From NCBI GenBank assembly GCA_009602725.1, contig WELB01000049.1, forward strand, positions 738,942 through 788,611: DNA of 49,670 nucleotides. Reading direction: 5' to 3'. Source of the DNA: Spirogloea muscicola (Eukaryota; Streptophyta; Zygnematophyceae; Spirogloeales; Spirogloeaceae). Of the stretch, positions 12,480 to 25,265 are shown one piece after another. The position numbers were made by a program, and so were the translations under genes. The notes under the pieces are model-generated. The model did no database searches and was not told the DNA's origin. It saw only the letters and a list, made by a program, of their open reading frames with translations. How positions within the stretch are numbered: position 1 is the stretch's first letter; the number at the start of each line of letters is the position of its first letter.

Positions 12480-14010
12480 GCTCTCTCATCTCTCTCCGAC
12501 CTTGACCTCCTTGTCCAATCCTTTTTTTGGGGCTAGCCTCACAGCCATTGCCTTACATTGGACGAGCTGTGCCTTTCTCCCTCTTCTTTCGCTCTCTCTA
12601 CAAAAGAGCTCAAGGACTCTCGCAGCCATTGCCCTGCATAAAAGCTATTTGAGCTATAAGAGCTACGTTGGGCCTGCTTAGCACGGGTTACTGAGTAATA
12701 CGAAGCTGCTTTGTTTCTTGTTGTGCTTGTTTTTCTTGGCGCTTCCCCTGGCCCCCTTCTCGTACTTTGTTCCTTCTGTTTTGGGCTGGCTTTTCCAGCT
12801 CCCTATCCTTGATGGGCGAGCCCTTCCTATTTGAGAAGCTATTTTTTGATCTTCTTCGACTTGAGAAGCCATTGCCAGTCATTGCAGGCCGTGCGGTGAG
12901 GAGCCAGCGACGAGGCGGAGGAGGGAGGGTCCAGCGAGGGCGGGCGCCCGCCCGAGAGGCGAGCGGAAGGTGGGCGGAAGGCGGGGGAGGGCTCGCCCTT
13001 AGGAAGAGAGGTGGTAGTAAAGCCAGCCCAGAAAAGAATGGACATTGTCCGCAGGCCTCAAAACACACAAAGAGGGGAGAGGGGGGAGGCATCCTTGGGG
13101 CGAGAAGTCGCGCATGGCCAAATTCCGGTAACAATCCACTGCACTCCGAATCCCCGTGCGCAGAATGGGGCCGTAGAAAGCGTAGCCCTATGCTACGGGA
13201 GGAGGGAGGGAGGCAGTGGAGCGCGTGTACGCAGCGTGATGAGGGCTGGCAGCTTCCCCGCGGCTTCCCGGCTCCTCCAGGAGCTCCCGATGCCCTCCAC
13301 GTGGCGGCCTCTCGGGGGCCTGCTGGCTTCACGCCCGCGGGCCCGGGCCCCGCCGCTCGCGGCCGCACATTGCGGGCGCTGTTCCGTGTCGGCTCCGAGA
13401 GTGTCGCTCTCTCTCGCTCTCTCGATGGCTGTGGAAAACCAGCCCACCAAAGATAGGCTCAGGTCCAAAGAGACGTCAGCTGTACAGACCCCCCGCTTCC
13501 AGGAACCCAGTATCTCTGACCTGAGGTTGCTTAGCAGGGGTTCCTGAGTGCTTCGTAGCTGCTTCGTTTCTTTTTGTGCTTATTGTTCTGAGTGTTTCTG
13601 CCTGGCCTGTTACTCCGCTAACATGAAAAGAAAGTGCGTCCAAATTGAGTCTTTGGCTTTGGACATTGTCCGTTCTTTCTGGACTGGCTTTGCCAGCCCC
13701 TCTTCTCTATGGGCGAGCACTTCCCCTGCTGTTCTCTCTTTCTCGAACTGAGTTCCTCCTCTTTGGGCTGTCCCATGCGTTTTTGGGCTGGCTTTGCCAG
13801 CCCCCCTTCTCTCAGGGCGAGCACTTTCTTCTCATTTCTGTCCGGCCACTTCGGACCTTGTCCTCTTTTCTTGGGCTGGCCTTCCACAACCCTCAACCTC
13901 TTAGAAAGTGCTTTCTTCATCCACGAAACGGAAATAGCTCTATCAAAGTGCGGCAGTGGCTGTGAGAGGCCAGCCCAAAATGAATGAACAAGGGCCTTCC
14001 ACAGCAATGA
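12480..14010. mobile_element. LINE-like repeat island 1 with GGGCTGGC hairpin modules
   Basis: The cluster contains at least seven hairpin modules in both orientations: near 12535, 12780, 13015 (reverse), 13437 (reverse), 13680, 13785 and 13870, plus a degenerate reverse one near 13960. The copy at 13785-13803 is a perfect GGGCTGGC-TTT-GCCAGCCC palindrome. Most plus-oriented copies continue into a conserved ATGGGCGAGC-type segment. At 13485-13547 an open frame ends RFQEPSISDLRLLSRG then stop, matching the ORF ends in islands 2 and 5; another ORF end with the same downstream sequence is at 12683-12693. The island lies 5' of GLR-A. Confidence 0.6.
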
Positions 14011-15034
14011 GTTGAAGTCGTCCCAGATGGGGGCTCTGGCTGTGGAGGCCTGGACTAAGTCTGAAGAGGCCTGAAAGCATCATACGATACAATGTGGCAA
14101 CTAGAATTTGGGTAATCAATAATACCTTGTCAGCAGCCGCAAATCGAATAGCTTGCAGGACCACGGCGACATTCAGAAGCAGCAGCCAAGACGCGGCCTG
14201 CTTGCAAGCGCACTGCAAAAGCCTGGGGACGTGGAGGAGCGAAAAGATTGGCGCATGCGGAATAGCTGAGCGAGCGACGCATCACATTGAGACCGGGATG
14301 CTCACCTTGCTGGCCTTGGCGGAGGGTGATTACTCACAGCGAAAGCTGCTGAAGAAGGTCTAGCCACCGAGTCCTGAAAGCCCCGTGAACATCAAGGGGC
14401 CAGCGCAGTGTATCGTTACCGGCAGTGTGGCCGGCGTATTTGCGCCTCTTCACGCCCACAGCCTTGCCAACCGCGTGCCCCGCCTACTCTGCCACTTTGA
14501 ATGGATTAATTTACAGCCGCCGTCGCCCTTCTCGCTCCTGCCCTGTATCAGCCTGGGTGAATACTATGGGCTCACTCGTGAATTACGAGAGCCCGCTTCG
14601 GCCTTGCCCTCCTTTATCAGCTCTTCTGCCTAACGCATTGGCTTTGTGTAGATCCCACTCATTCAGTTTATTTGCTTTCCGCATGGTCGGATTTGGCTCG
14701 ATTCCGTGTCAAGCGCACCGCGCGAGTTTCTATCCTGTGACGCTGTCATTGAATGATCTGCAACTGTTGTTGGGCTGGGAAAGGCTGGTGGTGCGGTGCT
14801 CCAGCTCGTTTTCGCAACCGACAGTCATCATGTCGGCCCTCATCTTGGTGGCCACGTTTCAGGCTCCTTGCAGTGCAACATTGCCCGATCAAGTTCCTTG
14901 CCATAGCTGGTGTCGAAGCTAGTACTTTCTTAGAAATAGAGACCTGCTAAAATCCACTTGCCCCTTTAGTTGGGAGGCGCCACCTCCCCTGAACTGCCAC
15001 CTGCCAAGGCTCTTCAGGAGAGCGAGCCTGTAAC
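14010..15034. other. region of degenerate repeats, no gene supported
   Basis: The only recognisable piece is at about 14338-14402 on the minus strand, where one frame reads PLDVHGAFRTRWLDLLQQLS. It matches PLAINTHGAPGARWLELLNQ in the better-preserved LINE fragment at 25266-25573. The rest shows no coding signal I can support. Confidence 0.4.
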
Positions 15035-15622
15035 AACCTGCCCCAATACTGCCACTGCTGCTGCTTATCTGGTCGTATTGTCACTGCTGTGTATATCAAA
15101 CATGTTACTGTTTCTGGATTAGGCACCTGTGCCATCTGTCGCCTGTCTTTATCATTCTTGTCGATCCTGCTCCTCATTCTTGAAAAGCTTCTCTTGGACG
15201 TCAAAAGCAATTACACAGTCAGATTACCGCAATCAATAGCTTTCACTCAAATCCTTAATGAGATTGAAGGCCCGTCACTGTCAGCTCAATGACAACCAGC
15301 TATCACAGAGGCCCCAGCTAGGGGGCTGTCAAGGCTTGCTAGCTCTGCGCCTGTTGCGCTTTCCCTGTGCCTGCCTGACACCTCGTGACTTGCAGTTTCA
15401 GTTGCAACTCCCTGCTCGCATATTTCCTGTGCAGAATATCCTTTGCTGCAGCTGTGCATGAAGCCACGCGCCTCTGAATTCTCCTACTGTTCATTGCACC
15501 TGTAGCTGCATGTTCCTGCATTTGCACGTAGTTTTGGTCTTGTGCCTGCACATGATCGTGCCACTGCGCCTGCGCGTGTTCTGCAATTGCGCTCCCGAGG
15601 ATCACACCTCCTCATGTTGTTT
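15035..15622. repeat. dispersed repeat, copy 2 (unidentified)
   Basis: Second copy of the element at 3600-4395, in the same orientation. It ends immediately before the broken MFS remnant at 15660, which suggests that its insertion or a recombination at it set the left edge of duplication unit B. Confidence 0.6.
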
Positions 15623-15659
15623 CCTACAACAACATCTAGCAATGATATATATCTGGCCG

Positions 15660-16336
15660 CGGCTTGTAGCATCTGAGTTACCGGAGAAGCTGCGTACGAT
15701 TGCGTACGCCCTGGAGCATCCAGGAGCTTGGATCGCACGGATATTGCGGTGACCCAGATCAATGCCAGCAAGGTTTCCTCCCAATATGCGCACGCCGTGG
15801 AATTTGAGCTGTCCACTTACCAGGTGTGCACTCAGCCCGGCTAGCTATATACATTCAACTTCCTGACTCAACAATCCATGTGCTGACAGCAAAGCAGCAG
15901 CACCAGTCTCTCATCTGCTAAGTGTGCCAGTATTGGTGTCACGTGGACTCGTGCAGGCAAGAGACCTGGTAGGCCCCGTGACAAACTCGTACGACGCATG
16001 CGGGCACAACACTCCTGCTGGCATTGTTTCCACTGTATATTGTGGCTGCAATCGCTGAGCAATGGTATAGTAATTTGTGCAGCCGGGCAGAGTGCGCAGG
16101 AGAATGCGCGAGTCGACCGTGGCAACGCGCGCGCTCTTGCCGGCGGCCTTTTCCTCTGCAGGGCCCTGCCATGGGCTCTGTGCTGCGTCATGTCCACGCT
16201 GCTCTACTACCACTACCCAGAGGACCGTGACAATGCCCGCTTCTTGAGCCTGGCCAATGGGGCCGAGCACGAGCGCCTGGAGATGCAGCTGGAAATCATC
16301 CACGAGGCTGGCGAGGAGGATGCAAGCTTGATGTAG
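15660..16336 (+). pseudogene. MFS transporter remnant, copy 2 (last exon only)
   Basis: Only the final exon of the MFS gene is left. Around 15675-15725 one frame reads LPEKLRTIAYALE, matching VPEKLRTNVYALD of copy 1. The match then breaks for about 250 bp and resumes near 16030 with YIVAAIAEQW and, from about 16095 to the stop at 16336, an open frame equivalent to the copy 1 C-terminus (RGNARALAGGLFL, NARFLSLANGAEHERLEMQL). The first three exons seen in copy 1 are absent upstream, where a dispersed repeat sits instead. It is certainly non-functional as a transporter. Confidence 0.8.
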
Positions 16337-17820
16337 ACCGCCAAGATCATTACAAGCGTGTTCCCTTGGTGGGGAGTCAGAAGTCGGATGCATAAGCTGA
16401 TGTTGATGTCACATGGCTTTGTCAAATTCTCACCCTTTAGTTTGGCTACAGATAGGACGCAAATGCAACCCCGCCACTTTGCTGCCGATTCTTTCATCGA
16501 ACACATCATGCTACTCCACTACTTTGAGGTGACCTTGAGGGTGTCCGAAAGGTCGACATACTTACTGACCTCGCCTAACGTGTCCCACTTTGTTTGCTCA
16601 TTTGGGTGCTCAAGCAATTTAAGTAACACGGCCGATTTGCTTGTCTGCCTTGCCTACATGGAGGTTGGCTACCTCAAGCATGATGAGGGCCCCTTTCGAG
16701 GTTGGTCTGCAAAAGGATGCGCAAGCGACGGCATTGCAACAGTTTGTTTCTTGCCTAGCAGACCACAGCACTGTGTCTGGTCCAGTGTGGAGAAGAATGT
16801 GACAGTAACTCACTCGCTGTCTGTAGTCCAGGAGTCTTGACTTTGCACTGACAGCCAAAGAGGCTGTATGATTGCAGTTGTTACATCCAACTGATGCAGT
16901 TGATGTGGTGCCTGTGCCTCCGTCCACCAGCTTTCGCAGTGAAAGGACATATCCTTCAGGGTATTGCATAGACGCAACCTAACAAGGCCAACCACGGTAG
17001 TGTTTTGCGCTGCTTCTTGCATATACGTGTTTGGTCCTGACATTGTAATGCCGGATCTGTGCTTAAGAACAGGATGTGTAGACTAGACTGACCTCATGGC
17101 ACCCTGCATAAGCCTCTGATTTCACGTTAGATATGCTCGTAGAGAGTAGGACCTCTGCGTGCCAGTGCTCGGTGGACATGGATGTACAAGGACTTTCTGC
17201 AATGTGCTGACGGCCAGATACACTCTCAACTGAACTCAATTCCTGCAATTAGATCTGAACATCTCAATACGCTTATCACAAGGTGCCGTGGTGAAGCAGG
17301 TCATGAAGACACCTACTGCTTAAAATGGGTCCTGATATGCCGCGGTTTTGTGCCAGCACACGAGCTGAGGGGATAAAGCGTGAAGCTGACACATTTTACT
17401 GAGCAAGACAGGAGCATCTTTGTTGACGGACCACTCATGTACATATGAAGGAACCCAAGCAGCCTCAATGGGATGTTGACTTTCTGCTGCACACACTTCT
17501 CTGACAAGCTTGGAAGCTTAATAATCATAATATATTAATAATTAAATTAATGGTAATTTGTTCTTAATAAAAATGATAATCTCTATCTCCTCTCCTTCCA
17601 TCGTTAAATGCAGCGTCCGCTGAGTGTACTAGTCTATTGACCAGCAGACATATTACCTTCTGGGTCTTAATCTACCAAGGTTGTAAATTGCGATCCTATA
17701 GCTTCTATTAGGGCCATGTAGTGGCCGAAATTCACATACTGGCATGAAGCTCATCAGTCATCTTGCACTTTTCCGCATGAGTTTTAGGACCACCCAGGAG
17801 TCAGCAATCCGATCGGGGGC
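16337..17820. other. intergenic region downstream of GLR-B
   Basis: It aligns in two pieces with the corresponding region of unit A (2185-2870 and 5390-5805). No gene is supported. It contains a very AT-rich stretch at 17517-17580. Confidence 0.6.
17517..17580. other. AT-rich stretch
   Basis: About 64 bp made almost only of A and T, rich in TAAT and ATTAAT steps, in otherwise mixed DNA. It has no counterpart at the matching place in unit A. It could be an insertion scar or a scaffold-attachment-like sequence; nothing more can be read from it. Confidence 0.6.
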
Positions 17821-20800
17821 CTAGCTTGCTGAGGTAAGTTCGATGTTGTGGAGTCTCACTTCAGCGGGCTCAACTGAAGTCGTCTGATGACTATGTGGGA
17901 AGGAGCCAGAGTTTCTCAGGTCATAACCTGGTCCGTTATTTGGGACGTCTTCCGTGCGTACTCTGCAGAGGTCAACTCCAAGTCTCAACCTCAACATGAG
18001 ATGCATGCAAGCAGGCATTGAGAAGAGGATGCTACAATCCACCTGCTTGCTTTTCATATTTTTGTCAGGGTATAACATCGTCAAGCCTATCACTAGCTTG
18101 TCATTGGGCTCACTTGCAAAGATGCACCACCACTTCAGACAGCAATAAGCAGGGCCATGCTGAGTACAGTGGAACATCTGTTGCCAATTGAAGCTGAGCA
18201 GCAAGAGTCATGGGTACCAAGTATAGCACCTGTTAATTCGGCGCTTCACTTGCCAGTTGTGCAGGCGCGTGCACACGTGCCATAGCACAGCTAGTACGTA
18301 GACTGAGCCAACTATGGCAAATAGGCCCCAGTACGTATCAAGGCCAAGTGCTGTAGACTGCAGCTGGGTTGCATCCTGACCACACTCGCTGGAAGGCTGG
18401 AAGATGCAGCCTCTGTGTCAGCCCAGAGTGCACCTCGCCAGTTGAGATCATTAACATGGCCTCTACTGTAAAGTCACACTCCATGTTACATTGATGTCAA
18501 CCATGATTTCAGGGAGGAACCAGGTCATCTCGACTTTGGAAGGTGTGCTCACCGTTAGCCACCTGTCATGTATCCGCTCCAATTCACCAGTTCTTGACAT
18601 GGAAAGGATGGTGGAGCTCATATCTGCTGCCAAAGGAGAACCTTGCTGGAAGACCTGCAAGGACATGGCCGCAGCAGCTGCAGATGAGCAACTCAGCAAA
18701 GTAGCTTGAGCAAGGTGCAAGCCTTCCCCTGCTGTTGCAATGGAGGTAGCAATGCTGAGGACAAGCTTATGAGGTGCTCACAAAGCCCCATCCGCTCTTG
18801 GTGAACTCCTGCCCGACAATTGCATATTTGCAATATTTGCTGAGGAAGAGCTCCATGTATGGAATCTCGTCAACAATGGCACCTACTGCACCACTCTTAA
18901 GAACGTTGTTGTAGTCCTCATAAGTTTGCTCCGGGACAAGGCGCGACTGGCAAAAGAAGATGACGTAAATCAGTAATAGATGCAATAACCTGGTGGCTCA
19001 TTACAGGAGAGCATGGACTCGTGCAACTTTCAGCAGCAGATGTAGAGGTGATGGGGAGTTCTAAGTACTATTGAGAACAGCTCCTCTGCTGCATAAAGCA
19101 GAAGGCCAAGGCCTGGCATGAAGATCATACCTGAGGGACCCCCAGGCCACTTAAGTAGCCGTTTACGAATGACCCTGCCTGATAGGCAATCGATTGACCT
19201 GACGATATGAGCTCCGATATGCTCTGAGCATTGCGAGCACAGTAGAGGTCCTTGATTAGAGCACCTCTAGCAGACTTGTTCAGGCAGCATGCTAATGACC
19301 TGTATATGCTTTCCGGACCTATGGCAGTGCGCATGAAGCTGCAGGAGATCAACAGTCGGACTGGAACAAGTACACGTCCTTTTGGAACTAGCTGTGACTC
19401 CAAGGAAAGTGCATGCAGATGAATTGCCGTAGTTGATGCAAAGACAAACCTGGACAGAGGCTGAGAGCTGTTGCACAGTCAGGAGTGATGTCAAGCTAGC
19501 AGTGTAGCTCGAAGTCAGGATCAGCACAACTACCAACCAAACAGTCACCACGAGCCGGCCCAGTATGGTTGTCACATCGGCGGTCAGGTTGAAGAAAAGC
19601 GTGTTGAAAGAGAACCTGCAAAACGTATCCCGTAGGAGAAGTGTTAGAAACCCGCCCTCATGTTGCATGACTTGCCGCTACTTGACTTGCAGTCAGAGTA
19701 ATGTGGTGAGATTAAGGCTTACCAGAGCATTGTGACCACCTGCTGCTTCGGGCCTTCATTTCTTTTCCTAACCTTGGCGTGCTCCTCCACGACCCACATC
19801 ACAAATGCATTTCCAAGGAGGAACATTAAAATGAAAAGCCACATTAAATAGCTAAACGGCTTTGTGAAGGCCCAAGTGCTTGCACCCTTGCCATGTTGAG
19901 GTACAACCACAACCAGCCCTGAACTCTGCAATGTCACGAGCTTGGGTTAAGCTGCTGATGTCATTCGCACACTCTGGGCAAAGAGCTGCAGCAACAAGAC
20001 TCCCCATGGAAACTGTGCAGCAAGTTTGTCAAGTCATGTTGACAATCGTAATCCATTCATGAGCATACCACGTAAGGTTGCGTGAAATCCACAATGAGTG
20101 AGCGCTCCGCTGTTATTGTGATGTCCCCAACTGCCGCATCAAAGGCCTGCCAAAGAGACTATGACAACATAAGACCTGGACATCGTGCTCTTCCACAGCG
20201 GCAGTGCCATAGCTCATGCAGCATCACGATGCACTGACCTTGTTGGCCACAGCTTGGACCATCTGTGTGTAGTTGGGTGTCGTGGAGCCGTCCCCAAAGG
20301 ATACGAACATGTAAGGCACGTCGTACGGAAGCTGTTCCAACGCAGCCCGGAATACCTCGATGCAGTACCCTTGAAAGCGGTCGTTGCTAGTTCCATCTCC
20401 AACGGACACAAATTCCTTGTAACCCTGCCACACGCAGCTGATTGCTGTTGCAACATTGCCACTTCCTTCAATGTCAAGCAAATGATGGAGGACACAATAC
20501 GCCTTTGCCGAAGCGAGTCCAGGAGGACTGGCCATCCGTGAGGGCAATAATTAGCAGAAAGTCGCTGCTCACAATGCAACGGCCTCTTCAAACCAACGTT
20601 ATTGATTATTCAGTCTACCAGACCTGCTTGTTCGGCACAGCAATGATGAGCGGCTTGACGCCTTTAAATAGCCACCCTCTTGGGATCTGCATGGCCACAG
20701 AAACCAGCGAAAGTGCATGGTGAGCAGTAGCCTCAGGTCTGTCCTTGGCTGCACGGCCCACCTTCCTATGAGAAGGCATCGGAAAGTGTAGGTGTGAGCT

Positions 20801-23800
20801 TCACGTCCAACTTCCGCCTGGTCATGGAGATCTAGGCAATAGGATGCACCACCGAGGCTGTTGACTTGTTTCAGAAGAAGAAAGGGACAAGCATGAGGTC
20901 GTCAGGCTCCCTGATTATGCGTACCAATATGCCTCCTCCAGGCCAGACGACACCGAGCATGTTGCGGTCTCCTGTGGAGCTATTGCTTGCGTTTGCATGC
21001 CTGGTGGACACGGCAGAGACTTGCTTTGGAGCAGCTGTTGTGAACGTGAACGCTGAACTCCAGTACCCAATGACGCGGGCTGCGTTACCGACGAGATTCA
21101 CTATTTGAAAGGTCGGACTGGGCAAGTCCCCTTGCTTGTCAAATGCAATTCTGCATTCCAAAGTGCACGCCGTTGTAGTGAGCTACAAGGTGATCAGGCC
21201 AGCAACGGCGGGTATCAGCAGTAGTCAGGTGTAGTCAGGTGTGACATAGGTCAGACTCTAATTATAAACCGATGAGAATGTAGAGCCTCACCTCCCAGTC
21301 AATCCTTCAAAGGTTGTGTCGTAGATTGTACTTAAGAAATCGGCTCCACCTAGCAAGTGCAAGCACAGGCATAGATAAGAAGCAGCAGTTACCGCTTACG
21401 TACACGGCAACATGCTGCTGCAGAAGCAAAACCTGCATATCCAAGGAGCAACCTATCTTCTCTTGCACGAAGGGACCTGTGAGATACTGTTATCAGATAT
21501 GCAAACCTGTGTTCACGAGTAAATCCCCAAGCTGCGTATTGCCACCACTTTGGGCATCCAGCGGGGTAGTGCTTGGTTTAAAATTGAAGCTGCCACCCCG
21601 ATTGAGAAACTGCTCGAGTGCATGGGCCACTACCCACACAGTCTCGTAGGCAAAGAGAGTGTAGGGGCTCATTGCATTGGCTCCAGCGCACGGATACAGG
21701 GTATGGTTAAGCATCTTCCAATTCTCGGTGACGCGCATGAGCAACTCCGTCTTTGGGATGTAGCTCCGCGTGCCAATGATGCCCTGCCAGCAGTGAAGAG
21801 CAACCCGCTTGCATCCACTTCCATGCTCCAATAGTCTCAAATTGCAAGTATCAAATCACACTGGGAGAGGGCGGCTAGATGTCCACCACCCTAGTATGGA
21901 AGAGGACATTGACCATATTGTCATCATGCTCATGCCGTGACAACAGCAGCCATCTTGCAATACCTGTCCAAGTTGGAGTACTGAGCTGGGGAGATCCGCA
22001 AGAATGCTCATGGTCGAGTCCGAGGCAATCCAGACGTGACCAGGGGTGAGCATGCCCAGACTGTTGGCTGCACTGGCATGCAAGAGTTGGAATAGGGCAG
22101 GCCGCCATGCCAACATATAGCAGAAGGACAGATTGAAGACAGGCAATCTCGGCATTGGTGAACTAGCTGTAGTCAATGCCGTGGGATGCTCTTCAACATG
22201 GGTGCCTGGAGGAGAATTACTGAAGAGCTACTACTGATACCTCACATGATGTGGCCTTTTGAACTTGCCTGCTTCAATGACAAGCGGCACAAGCTGCGGC
22301 TGCAAATGTGCTAGGAATACAGTTGTCTCGTGCTGCCGCAGCTGGCCGAGCAGCTTTGTGACCACCGTCAGGTTGGCATTAAGATCAACAGCTACTTGCG
22401 CATCAATTGTCACTTCCTGAAAGGCAGCAGAAGTGATTCTTAGGTTCACCACAACGGAAAGATATTATTATAAAGACATCTGTTGGCATCAACATAGAGT
22501 ACCTACTGGCGAATGCAGCCTGTTAGCCCGAGACAAGAAGACCCAGAAGCAGCATGCCAAATTTACAGCCCATGGTGCCTTGCTTTGCCCCAAAATTATT
22601 GCAAGGACGTAAATGATCAACCATGGAGCAGGAGCAGTAGGCCGATGAGGTCGATTGGCTGCCCATAAGGCCCAAACTCACCTCCGGTGCAAGTGCAGCC
22701 GAGAAGGCCAGCACGCCGTTGCGTCCAAAGTCGTCATCGGCGTAGATGACTATGATGCGCTGCCACTGATAATATTTAACCAGGTCTGGCCACCGATACA
22801 GAAAGTAGGCATCAACGGGCCTGCTCTTGCAAACATTGGTTGTTCAGAAGCTACTAACTAATCTCTAATCTAGATTGGAGCAAAACAGAGCACTGTTGTT
22901 GATCTCACCTGCCAGCGCTGCCATCTCAACCTGATCATTGTGAGTAACCCGTACGAAGTACGGGTAGCGGGCCTTATTGGAAAGTGTAGGATCTGTTGCT
23001 GCAAATGATAAAACAGGTACCTACACAATTTCAGGCACGTCACGTCAAGACTATCCAGGCCTCAATATGCTCCATATACCACAGCTTCCTAGCACGGACT
23101 TAGCAGCAGGACTTTGTCATTACTAGCTGTTCCTGGAGCAGCTCCTTGAGGTCCTATAGCAGAGCCGCTTCTACAGAACTCTGAAGCAATCATGGCATGT
23201 TTCAGCATTTTGAAGGCTAATCATTGAACGAGCATAGGTAAGCTTTTATTGAAATAACCTGCGCTGCAGCACCCATGTTGGATACAAATCGCGCAACCGT
23301 TGAATATGTGGGTCCCACAAGGGCGACGACAGAGCGCTGGAGCTGGGCTAGAGCTGCGCAGTGGCCACAAGCTTGCTTTCTCAGCTTCGTGCAGGGACTT
23401 AGTAATGACTCCATCTCCCTCTCTACAATGCACCCCTGTTGAAGGGGGCAACTCACAGCCACTAGCATAGCTTAGCGAACTTCTAGACCATTGCAGATGG
23501 CGATAAGCTCAAGTGCGGTGACAGAGCAGCTGCGAGCGGCGGAGATTCGGAAGGGCCACTGGTAAGGGAAGGTTGCGAGCAGGTGACAACCTTCAGCGGC
23601 GCCTTGGAGGGGGTCCTGTCCAGCATTGCCCACATCCAGCAGGAGCCTGGTCGTGGGGAGGATGCTATCATTTGCATTCACGTCCCTGATGGCCAGGTTT
23701 ATGCCACACAGGGTGCTTGCGCCGAGGGATGAGGCCGAGTCCACAAGTGCACCAATCGGCACGTCCCATGGAGTTTGGGCAGCACTGAAGGTGGGCCCCA

Positions 23801-23870
23801 CAGCTGTAAGGAACGTGACAAGAAGCGCGGCTATTGCTCTCAGCAACCCCGAGCTTGAAGGGCACCCCAT
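17821..23870 (-). CDS. GLR: plant-type ionotropic glutamate receptor, copy B
   Basis: Paralogue of copy A with the same 19-exon architecture: 23870-23489, 23353-23259, 23020-22909, 22785-22682, 22416-22269, 22067-21964, 21783-21507, 21349-21292, 21150-20925, 20686-20624, 20424-20239, 20146-20069, 19925-19723, 19615-19450, 19223-19131, 18946-18782, 18654-18553, 18396-18230, 17962-17821. The first 17 exons match copy A in length to the base. The predicted protein is about 956 residues with no stop or frameshift. Signature parts are present: signal peptide, [89 protein letters not shown]. The last exon is more diverged from copy A but keeps NGP and SG positions and the same entry phase. Intron 5 again uses a GC donor. 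Differences concentrate in the amino-terminal domain and tail, which would fit divergence in ligand range or regulation; that is inference. Confidence 0.93.
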
Positions 23871-24460
23871 GCCTGCCCTGCAATCAGCCCAGCGGCAGTT
23901 GACGCTTGAGGCAATGACAATCTCAGTCAGCCCTCCTACTGCCAGCCATCTCCTTCAAGCGATCTAGTCTCGCACTCAGGCTATCATTGTGCTGCATACC
24001 CGCTAGAATCTCGAAGGGCCCCGCCTGCAGATTGTCTGCAAACCTGGATGTGTAGTCGTGCAGTGCAGGCCTCTGATGAAGCACGGCTGGCAGGCCGAGC
24101 ACAATGCAGAACGCGGTGCTGAGCTGCAAAGGGAAAAGGGGCAGCGAAGTGCAGCAGGCAGCCTCGGGAGCTGGGCGTGGATGAGCAGGGCCTATTGCGC
24201 CGGCTTGGTGGCGGAAGTGTCGCCGCAGTGCTGCGGAACACGAGAGCCGGGCACGGGGTCGAGGGGGCGAGAGGCGGTGTTGGGTATCAGCTGGTGGATT
24301 GAGGAGCAGAAGCAGGGGTTTGACTTGACCCGCCCTCCCATGGGGGCAGGTGCGGCGGGAGGATCCCGCCGCCGCCTGCTGCGTGCCAGGCAAGCCAAGA
24401 CGAGCTGCCCGCCCGCACAACGGGGCTCCCAGCTCCCGTGACTACAGGACTTCATTGGAC
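23871..24460 (-). promoter_or_regulatory. GLR-B 5' flank conserved with GLR-A
   Basis: Counterpart of 11895-12470. Blocks such as CTGCAGATTGT and the CTCGGGAGCTGGG region are shared with small gaps between. Confidence 0.45.
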
Positions 24461-24507
24461 CTTATGTGCTGGTTTAAGCACAGCCCGGGCGAGGGCTTTG
24501 AAACTCA

Positions 24508-24704
24508 GTATACACTTCAACGCCGCTGGCTCGTGGGCCGAGATCTATCGCATGCGTATGTCAGTCTCCCTCCAGCGGTCCTTGGCCCACGCCTTGCATC
24601 TGCGTGCACTCCGTGCTCTCGCTGCAGCCTCTGGCTTTCGTCAGGGGAATTGCTTTCCGGCAGCTAGTCTGTCGGATTTGAGGCTCCTCACTCGTTGCTA
24701 CTGA
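24508..24704 (+). pseudogene. LINE C-terminal ORF fragment 1
   Basis: One open frame reads FNAAGSWAEIYRMRMSVSLQ, continues through HALHLRALRALAAASGFRQG and SLSDLRLL, and stops at 24702-24704. It matches the fragment at 25266-25573 with many codons changed only at third positions (Tyr-Arg-Met-Arg and Leu-Gln-Arg-Ser use different synonymous codons). The pattern resembles the region after the reverse transcriptase of non-LTR retrotransposons, where a conserved block is followed by an RxxLxxALQR-type helix. No reverse transcriptase core is present. The family assignment is from memory of such C-termini and is moderate. Confidence 0.5.
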
Positions 24705-25265
24705 GTGGTCCGTCTACACCTGTTCTGACATAGCGCTTTAGCCCCTAACAAAGTAATAAGAAGCGGCTCTCCCAGTGGGGGCAAGGGCTGTTAAAAGCCA
24801 GCCCGAAATGAATTGACACAAATTCGAAGGCGCTGCATCGGCAGGCCACGAATAGATGGGCCACACGGGGTCGGCCGGCGGCTCCTGGGCGGGAGAAGAT
24901 GGTGGGAAGTTGGGCGGAAAGCGGGGGGGAAAACGGGGCGCGCTGCTGGTTGGGCGAGGCGCGGGGTGCGCATTAGAAAGATCAGATATGGAGTAGTGTG
25001 TTGGAATGTCAAAGTGGAAGCGCCTGAACGAGCCCTCGCACTTCCCCTGGCCCCTTCTCGTCCTTTGTTCATTCTTTTCTGGGCTGGCTTTTTCCAGCCC
25101 CTATCCTCAATGGGCGAGCCCTTCTCGCACTAAGGAAGCAAAGCACAGCGAGAGCTCATCGCAGACGGGATTGGAGCCCCCAGCGGATATTGGGGCCAAA
25201 TGGCTGCGAGGATCACTGAAGAAGAACAACAAGCTCATAAAAGAAGCGAAGCAGCTACGAAGCAC

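Larger units (their letters stand above)
15660..24460. repeat. segmental duplication 1, unit B
   Basis: Tandem copy of 1770-12470 in the same orientation. It is shorter because it lacks the roughly 2.5 kb segment of unit A. GLR coding exons are kept at equal lengths while intron and flank sequence has drifted, so the duplication is not recent. Confidence 0.85.

Noticed and set aside
12008-12681. open frames of 87-162 codons upstream of GLR-A
   Set aside because: The duplicated region upstream of GLR-B does not keep any of these frames; shared sequence is better read as 5' flank.
12688-13456. overlapping frames of over 200 codons on both strands
   Set aside because: GC-rich repeat DNA with Arg, Gly, Pro-rich translations; only the last 20 codons of the frame ending at 13547 match a known fragment family.
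21292-21349. apparent loss of the exon 8 acceptor in GLR-B
   Set aside because: A first placement used an AG present only in copy A; the upstream TAG acceptor is shared by both copies, keeps phase and extends the exon in frame.
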